From Ailurus styani (lineage: Eukaryota; Chordata; Mammalia; Carnivora; Ailuridae): DNA of 64,000 nt. The stretch covers positions 232,365-296,364 of the forward strand of contig LNAC01000846.1 of NCBI GenBank assembly GCA_002007465.1, read 5' to 3'. Under the pieces are notes generated by a model. That model was given only the letters and a program-made list of their open reading frames with translations, searched no databases and was not told where the DNA came from. The translations under genes were made by a program, and so were the position numbers. Positions 56,714 to 64,000 of the stretch are shown here, piece by piece; position 1 is the first letter of the stretch, and every line of letters starts with the position of its first letter.

Positions 56714-58389
56714 AAAGAAGGGGTGCAGATATTGCTGTGTGTGCAGGGGCAGAAGAGGGAGGGAAGGTGGGAGATGAAGCAAGATTATGAAGACCTTGAC
56801 TATTAGGCTGAAAAGCCAGACTTTATTCTGAAATACTGGTGACAGAGTCAAGGAGAGTGACTCAGGCTGCCGTTAGGCGGGTTGGGATTGGAAGAGAAGT
56901 CTGGGAGGGCTAAGAGACTTGTGGGAGGCAAAGTTAATGGAAATAAGATAAAAATCAGTAAATGAATAAAACTTCAATTCCTCAACAGTAGTCGCCATGT
57001 TTCTAGGACTCGTTTGCCACTCATAGCTCGTGGCCGCCACTGGACAGTGCATGTAGGCTTCGTCATCGCTGACTGTTCTGTTGGACAGCGCTAGTCTAGA
57101 ACTCCACCATGGTGTCTGGGTGAGTCCATGCACTTCTTGCGGCAGGGAGGGATGGGTGGGGCAGGAGGGGACCAGACTGGAGCCACATTCAAGGATAGCA
57201 TGTGGGTGGAGTCGAAGCAGGGCTCAGAGGCCCTTAACAGGGTCAGAATGATGGGAGTGGCCGGAAAATGAGAGATTTGATTGATGGACAAGATTGAGAC
57301 AAGCAGAGGGAAGGGGGAGGCCAAGGGCTGCCTCTTCATCCTTCTGCCCACCCCCTTGAATGCCCAAGGAGATCCTGCTGGCAGGCCACTGGAAGATTTC
57401 CTCTTTCCCTCGCCCCTTTGGCACCTGGAACATGGCGTCCCCCTCCTTCCTCCTTCCTGAAGCTACACGTGTGGCTGGCACTGTTTCTGATGTCTTGCCT
57501 TGCCTCACTACACTCCCACATCAATTCAGGTGGTGGTTTAGAGCCAATTAAAATTTATAAGCCACAGGTAGTGAGTGAGATCCCAAGGATTAATTTGCTC
57601 AGTGGAGTATTAATCTGTGTAATGTCATAGGCGCTCCTTCAACAAACGTGGCAAGATGGAGCCTGGGAGGTACAGCCCCTCCTGTGTTTTACTGTAAATG
57701 CTTTAATTGGTCCCACTGGGCTGAAGGTGGGGTGTGGCTCCGCCTCCTCTGAGCACAGTGAAAGGGCAGAGTCAGCTATTTGGGTCCCCAGCTGAGCTGC
57801 CCAGAACTCAGCCCCTCCTCTGCTATGCAGCAGACCCTACTGCCCCTCCCTCAGCTGGCGGAGACATGCTCTCTCTTACCAGCACTCTGTGCTCGCTTAC
57901 GTACTGCAGGGGCAATGCAAGGGAAGGAGCAGTAATGGGCTATTCTGTCCGCTCCTAGGACCTGCCACTTTTCAGGGTTTTGTAATTAGAATCCTTCTCA
58001 ATCCTTCTCAGTGAATCTGCATCCAAATGAATAATGTGGCAATGCCCACCTGTCCAGCCAGCCACCTAGTACAAGACCACCGAAGAGTCGGAGAGAGGGT
58101 TTGCTAATGCAGAGACTGCAAAACTAGGGCTCCGTGGTTGGCTGGGTGTGAGCCTGTCCAGTAGGCTTTGATGCTGGGGTCTGAGACACCTGGGTTCTGA
58201 TTAAACCCCTTCCCCCAGCAGAGCTTGGCGGGAGAGAACCTTGTCTCAAGGGCACTCAGTTTCTTCCTGGAGAATGTAAACGTCAGTGTTGCAAGTCAGA
58301 GCAGTTGCTGCCGCTGGTGACCCTGGAGTTCAGAGGGGATTAAGTGGTTTGTCAGAAAGGTGGGCAGAGGCACAACGGCTGGGAGCCGC

Positions 58390-58600
58390 TCAACATAACG
58401 ACTAAGACTTCTGGCTTTGGACGCAGACTCAAGTCCAAGTTCTCGACTTAAAAACTGGATGCTTTTAGGCAAATTAACTAACTTCTCTGGGCTTGTTTCC
58501 CTATTACTAGAATGTGTAGCAAAACATCTACCTTGCAGGGTTGCACGACACATAATGAAGTGTTTAGGCAGTGCTTGCAGATAGCCAACTCTTAACAAAT
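58390..58600 (+). mobile_element. MIR element
   Basis: 'gacttctggctttggacgca', 'gatgcttttaggcaaattaa' and 'ctctgggcttgtttccctat' are MIR cues. Confidence 0.6.
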
Positions 58601-58900
58601 GGTGGTTTTTATTATTGTTGTTAATAGTAGTGATAAAAAAAAAATACCCTGAGTCCCAGTCTCTCTCTGCTTTCCTCTCCCTTGGCTTCTCTCAACGTCA
58701 CCTGTGCTTGGTGATAGTGAGCAGGATAGTGGAGGGGACAACTTTGAAAAGGACGTAATGGGAGCTTCAGGAAAAGGGATTATTCTTACTGGCAAGCTAA
58801 GTCGAAGGCTGCAGATTCCTGCAGGGATGGCTGGCTTGCGCTGATGACACAGTGGGTAGGACAGTTCAGGACAAAATTTCCTCTCATCTCAGAGGGTTCT

Positions 58901-59106
58901 TTTTTTAAAAGAGATTATACTTATTTATTTGAAATAGAGCGAGTGAGAAAGAGTGAGCACAAGCGGGGGTGGGGGGAGCAGCAGGCAGAGGGAGAAGCAG
59001 GCTCCCCGCTGAGCAGGGAGCCCACGCGGGGCTCGACCCCACGACCCTGGGCTCATGACCTGAGCTGAAGGCAGACACTTAACTGACTGAGCCACCCAGG
59101 TGCCCC
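58901..59106 (-). mobile_element. SINEC, reverse strand
   Basis: Reverse copy ending gagccacccaggtgcccc. Flanks tctcagagggttct and tttcagaggattct look like an aged duplication. Confidence 0.88.
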
Positions 59107-60396
59107 ATTGGTTTCAGAGGATTCTGACGTTGGCATGAGGGTTAGTCCAAGTTCACTGTTGTCAGTAACAGAAATGACTTCAGGCGGGTTTAAGTAGGAA
59201 AAGAGTTTGTTGAAAGAGAATATGACCTATCAGAGCACGAGCAGGGCAGCTGGGGAAGCAGGGTAAGGGTGGCTGAGCACCAGGACCCCAGTCTGAACTG
59301 AGCTGCAGGGTAGGCTTGGTGTGGAGCTGGTGCTACTTCTGTCCCCACCGTGATGCCCTAAGGACCTGGGAGCTGCCTCTACTTCTGGGAAGAATTTTCT
59401 CCTGACCATGCCTCTTCAAGTCACGAGCATCTGGTCCACTCTTCTTTGATGACACACTGGGCTTCAGCTGCAAAGAAGAGAATGGAAATATGAAACAACT
59501 ATCAGTCCTACATCATTTTCTGACTTAGGAGGAGGGCTCTGTGTCCCGAAGACTCACACAGTAGGGTATTCCATAGTAGGAGACTCAGCCATAAAGTAAC
59601 ATACATCAGTGACAAATACCAGCAGTCTTCCACATCCCCATGCAGTGGACCACGAGGATGTTGAAACCTTCCCTGGCCCATTTCTGGCATTTTTCTGCAT
59701 GGACTGGTACTTCTGTGTCTTCTGTTGTGTCGAGAAAAGGACTGGTGCTCCTGGAAGTTGAGGCCCAGATCTTGCGATGGCACGAACAGGCTGCTTGGGA
59801 TCTTGGGTTGGGGAGGAGAGTGAGGGAATCACTGATGGCTAGACTTTTCCCTGCCTTCGAAGGCAGCTGGCCCAAAAATTCAGGCCAAGGACAGAGTCCA
59901 GCTGTCCAGAGAACCAGTGCATCAGAGCCAGGTTGAGGGCAGAGGGAGGGCCAGCAGTGCAGCCAAGGTGGGGAGCTGCCATGCCTTTCTGGGGACACAC
60001 TTGGGCTGTGGCGCCCCTCCTCCCCACCCCCCTCTATGAGATCTTGTGTCCCGTGGGGAAGAGACGGACTGGAAAGACCCTTTTCCTGCTCCGACGGCAC
60101 ACCTCATGTCCCCGGGTCTTCACCCCACCCCTGCCCCCCAGGGGCGATGACCACTGAGCTCCAGGGAAGTGAAAAGTAGCTTCCCGTTGCCGCATGATAA
60201 GGACCCTGATGTATTCCAGTCATTTCCCACAACAGCACTGAAGCAGTCAAACACCAGCAAAAATGAAAGCTAATCTTATCCACACAGCAGAAAGAAGTAG
60301 TGCTGTTGCATTCAGATCGTGGGGGGGTGGCTGGCTGGCTGGGAGTCAGAACCTACATGGCCTCCCTTGCCTCACCCAAATACCAGGAACACTTAG

Positions 60397-60586
60397 GACA
60401 TTGGTTCTTAAAGTGGGGTCTCTGTATCAACAGCGTCAACATCACCAGGTAACTAGTGAAAAATGCAAGTTCTCAGGCCCCACGGCAGACTCACTGAATC
60501 AGAAACTCTGGCGGCGGGGACCAGCCCTCTGTTTTCACGAACGCTCCAAGGGATGCTGGTGCTTGAGTTTGAGAACCACTGCTTTA
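60397..60586 (+). mobile_element. MER5A-type DNA transposon
   Basis: It starts 'ttggttcttaaagtggggtc' and ends 'tttgagaaccactgc', with 'ggccccacggcagactcac' and 'tgaatcagaaactctgg' inside. It is nearly complete. Confidence 0.75.
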
Positions 60587-61235
60587 GGATTTTGGGGAGA
60601 TGCCCTTCTTGCAGGGCCTCAAGTTTTCCCCTCTGTGAAGTAGAGAGTTTGAATGATTTTTTAAAGTACAGATTAAAATAATTCCGTGGATTCTCACTCT
60701 ATTCTGTTATCAATTAGCTGAGCATCCTTGGTTGAGTCACAGAACCTCTCTGGGGACAGGTTCCTTTCGCAGCAAAGGGACGGTGTTTAGATAGTTTCAT
60801 GGAGAAGGCGGCACCTTGGGGCGTGGACAGGACTGGGTGACTTTGCTGGTCCCCAGTGGCCCCTGCTATGATGTGTTTGCAAGGTGGTTTGCTGCAGCAC
60901 CAGCACCAGACACAGCCATGTGTCAACACGGAGGACACGAAATTATGGTGCATCCATGCCATAAAAGATTCTGTGGTGTCAAAGAGAGTGGGAGAATGTA
61001 TACGTACTGATTTGGGCTCATCTCTCAGAGTAAGTGAAAACAACCAAGGTGAAGAACAATATATATATATATTAAAGTTTGTGTGAAAAGATACAAATAC
61101 ATGTTTGAATTTATGTCAGATATCTCTGGCAATAGCAGATCCCTCTTGGAAAGGGCCCTGAGGGCCTGGGGTTGGAGGTGATAGCAGGGAGACTCACTTG
61201 TCACTGAATTCCCGTTTGTGTTTTTAAAGCGCGTA

Positions 61236-61555
61236 CAGTTGACCCTTGAGCAACATGGGTTTGAACTGTAGGGTCTACGTATATGTGGATTTTTTTTGAT
61301 ATAGTACAGTACTGTCAATGTATTTTATCATGTTCTTAGTAACATTTTCTTTTCTCTAGCTTCCTTTGTTGTAAGAATACAATCTATTATACGTATAACA
61401 GACAAAATATGTGTTAATTGACCGTTTCTGTTATTGGTAAGACATCAGCAGGCTATTAGTAGTTAAGTTTTTGGGGAACCAAAAGTTACACGTGCAGTTT
61501 CAACTGCGCAGGGGGTTGGTCGCCGTAACCCCCTGCGTTGTTCAAGGACCAACTG
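61236..61555 (+). mobile_element. MER2-like DNA transposon, complete
   Basis: Terminal inverted repeats cagttgacccttgagcaac (61236 on) and gttgttcaaggaccaactg (to 61555) are flanked by TA on both sides (61234-61235, 61556-61557). The 320-bp length and inner order match a non-autonomous pogo/Tigger-related element of the MER2 family. It has no coding capacity. Confidence 0.88.
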
Positions 61556-62089
61556 TACCCGTACTAGTCAAAAAATGAAAATGCAACAAAAAGCACCCGC
61601 AATAGAGAACCACAGTCCTGTCTGGCTCTCTGATGTTTTGATCTTGGAGCAGTGGCAGCCAAGTCTGCAAGTCAAAGATGAACGAGGCTCATGTGGTGCC
61701 CTGAGAGCGAGGAGGAGAGGAAAGTAGGGCAGCGGGTGTCGGCAGAGTTCACTGTGACACGCACAAACAGCCTCTGTCCGGGCCTCTGTCTGCACCGTGC
61801 AAGGACAGGGAGACGTGGAGGTGCAGAGGGCCTCTGCGAGTAGGCTGTGACCTGGGCCGCACACCGAAGCTCTGGAAGGCAGAGCTGTGCCTGCCAGGCA
61901 GTCGGGGCACTGACCTCATCGTGGACCCCAGCGGAACATGTGCATGACGGAGTCCAGGACCCCAGGACCCCAGAGCGCCAGAGGGTGGGCTGTGAAGCTG
62001 GGCTGGGGTATGGTGGGTCACCAACAGGGCATCCCGATCACGGTGCCCTTCTCCCTACCTGATCTCCTGCCTGCCCGCCAGGGGCATTA

Positions 62090-62215
62090 TTGTTAACCCC
62101 TTTCTGCATGTGAAGAAATGGAGGCTCATTTTTTCCAAGGACCTGCCCAAGATTGCATTGCTGGTTAATGGCTGACCTGGGATTGGAACTCAGGTTACTG
62201 TCTCCAAATTCTGTG
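62090..62215 (+). mobile_element. MIR fragment
   Basis: 'ggcattattgttaacccctt', 'ttggaactcaggttactgtc' and a conserved core between them. Confidence 0.6.
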
Positions 62216-62464
62216 CAATGAGTGGTAGAAATAGGAAAGAACTCAGGGCCCCAGATTTGAGAAGTGGATTTGGTAGAGCCGGCAGTTCACAGGCAGCTGC
62301 CAGCCTGGAGGAGCTTCCGCAGCCTGGGCCTCAGCCGCTTCCTCACGGGGAGGATGAAGATGACCCTGGGACCCTGTGAGAGTTTCTCCTGGGGCCTGGT
62401 CCCATTTCCCTCCTCTCACTGCAAGTGCCAGTCCGGCCAGATGAATGAGTAAGAGGAACATCCT

Positions 62465-62585
62465 CTGCATGTCGAAATCGTGTTATTCCTTTAAGGTCCA
62501 GTTCAAATGCTTGTCCTCCGTGAAGGTTCTCTGATCAGCCCCAGTGGCCTGGATCACTCTATTCTGACCTTGCCGGAACCCCAGG
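62465..62585 (+). mobile_element. LINE-2 fragment
   Basis: 'tttaaggtccagttcaaatg' and 'gtgaaggttctctgatcagc' are characteristic of the L2 3' region. Confidence 0.6.
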
Positions 62586-63679
62586 CAAAGTGAGCTGGTC
62601 CCCTCAGAGTTGTCCTCCAAGCAGAGAGCCAGAATTGGGTTCCTTGAGGTTGCCCACCCTATGGCAAATTATAGGCGCCCAGTCCTGTTCTGTGAAGGCT
62701 GAAAGGTCTTCTGCCCTCATTTCTCCACTCTCCAGACAGAAATCCTTTATGCTGATGCGTCTCATATGGTTAGAACAGAGGGTGTGTGGTAGGGAGGGGC
62801 TAGGGACTAGTGTTGGAGGTTGGGGCTGGTTGTGAACGCCTTTATGCTGCAGGCTGCGGGCAGACTTCATCCTGGAGGCCTTGGCAGCCGTCAGAGGTGC
62901 AGTCACTCTGGCAGCGGTAGGCTGGGAAGCCCGGGGCTACAGGGAGAGCCTCATGTAGACAACCAGGGACTCAGCAGGCCTAGGGCCCCTGCACGGATCT
63001 GAATTAGGCAGTGGGGGAGGGCTGGGGGGATGGCAGCCAGAACTGGGGTCAGCAGTCGGGGGAGAGGAAGAAGGAAGAAAGGCGGGGAGGACTCCCAGGG
63101 CCTGGCGGCTTCTAGTGGGCAGGCGGTGGGTGATACAGAATTTCATGTCACCAGAGGGGTCAGAGGAAGTCTCATCAGCGAAGGGGCACACTCTCTTACA
63201 AAGGAGGGGTGATGGCCAACTTCACAGGCTTCAGAGGTCAGTCTGTGGAGGGCTGGGGGAGAGGTGGCTGGAGCTCGCAGGTGAGAGCCACGGAGGGGTG
63301 CCGCGTGGTCGCTCTCTGGGGTGTGACGATGGCAAAGCCAGACTGCAGTGGGAGGCCGGCAGCCGAGGCATGGCTCATGGGCTAGGAGTGGGCGCTCAGC
63401 ACAGGCTCGCTGCTTGATTGATTCTGCTGCTTGAACAACACAAATAGCCGGAAATGTAAACACTGCTGGATCCGGCACAGCACCCCTTGGCATTGCTAAT
63501 TAGCCCTGAGATTATTCCTTGCAAGGGAGCAACTACATCACACCTCGGTTCTGGCTGAGCAAGCAAGCGAGGAGCCAGGTCTGGTCAGCGGCTGCCCATT
63601 GACCACCCCCCCAACTGTTCTCTTTAAGAAATGCCAGAAATAGTCACCCAGCCCCTGCCTCCTGCTCCTACCCTTTCAA

Positions 63680-63850
63680 GGTACCATTGCTTAGGTGTTA
63701 CTGGTTAAAAGAGGGACTAATTTGTGTAATGGAAAAGTCACAGAGAATGTGATATAAATGTTAACGCTTTTTTAACTTCACATTATGTGATCCGTTAACA
63801 TTAATATTTAATTTAATGCAGTCGAAAGATTAATGCTTGTGTCTATTTCT
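63680..63850. promoter_or_regulatory. Candidate conserved noncoding element
   Basis: AT-rich unique sequence with paired TTAAC/GTTAA and TAAT motifs (aaatgttaacgc, ccgttaacattaat, gattaatgc) near the window edge. Support is from composition only. Confidence 0.25.
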
Positions 63851-64000
63851 AAAAAAGGCAAGGATGCTTCAGGCTGCTTTTCAGCTTGGTTGAGCTTTGG
63901 GGGGGAAAAAAAAAAAACCAACCCACCCAGAACAGAAGAAATGTATTCATGCTGTAATAAGACAAATACCCTCGCCCCCACCCGCTCTCCCTCCTCCATT

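Larger units (their letters stand above)
52433..64000. other. Intergenic DNA to the right edge
   Basis: No supported exon. It holds the repeats listed separately plus AT-rich unique blocks at about 53780-54250, 55960-56060, 57520-57640 and 63680-63850. Confidence 0.7.

Noticed and set aside
59606..60100. 164-codon minus-strand frame
   Set aside because: No similarity recognised, low-complexity Ser/Pro content and overlapping frames on the other strand. No splice partners.

Overview
The window is mammalian nuclear DNA, almost certainly from an arctoid carnivore and probably a mustelid. About 30 copies of a tRNA-derived carnivore SINE (SINEC type) are spread over both strands, with head 'gcgcctgggtggctcag', a middle reading 'cttcggctcaggtcatgat' and an 'aataaataaaatctt' tail. 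The head and middle differ from the dog-type SINEC consensus, and many copies carry the 'gcctacttgtgat' tail I associate with mustelids. The gene pair POLR3A (minus strand) and RPS24 (plus strand) matches the order on human 10q22.3.

Positions 1 to about 16.25 kb hold the 5' third of POLR3A, the largest subunit of RNA polymerase III, transcribed leftward. Exons 1-10 can be placed base by base. They encode residues 1-477 in frame with no stops, and the gene leaves the window inside intron 10, before the catalytic NADFDGD loop. Introns carry SINEs, an antisense LINE-1 relic at 9.6-10.6 kb, and a 54-bp GC-rich tandem repeat in intron 1 next to the CpG-island promoter.

Positions 16.25-18.47 kb are the spacer between the two divergent promoters. 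Positions 18.47-24.65 kb are RPS24, encoding 40S ribosomal protein eS24. It has a 5'-TOP start, an exon 1 ending with the ATG, three constitutive coding exons (residues 2-131 minus the variable tail), three candidate alternative micro-exons of 3, 18 and 22 nt, and a short terminal exon with an AATAAA signal. The micro-exons only change the last residues of the protein. Both genes act in making ribosomes (Pol III makes 5S rRNA and tRNAs; eS24 is a small-subunit component).

From 24.65 kb to the end no protein-coding gene can be supported. This stretch is intergenic and holds SINEs, two large antisense LINE-1 relics with nested SINEs (32.7-34.0 and 35.35-37.7 kb), a sense LINE-1 3' end (55.1-55.9 kb), MaLR-type LTRs, MIR, L2 and MER5A fragments, a complete MER2-like DNA transposon (61.24-61.56 kb), and a few AT-rich, repeat-poor blocks that could be conserved noncoding elements.

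Four single-N joins are present (273, 17924, 18926, 36918). Three are flanked by direct duplications of 185, 116 and 128 bp. At two of these the left copy has a SINE insertion and the right copy is the empty site, so they look like unmerged haplotypes of an individual heterozygous for SINE insertions. They are best read as assembly artefacts that also reveal polymorphic retrotransposon insertions.
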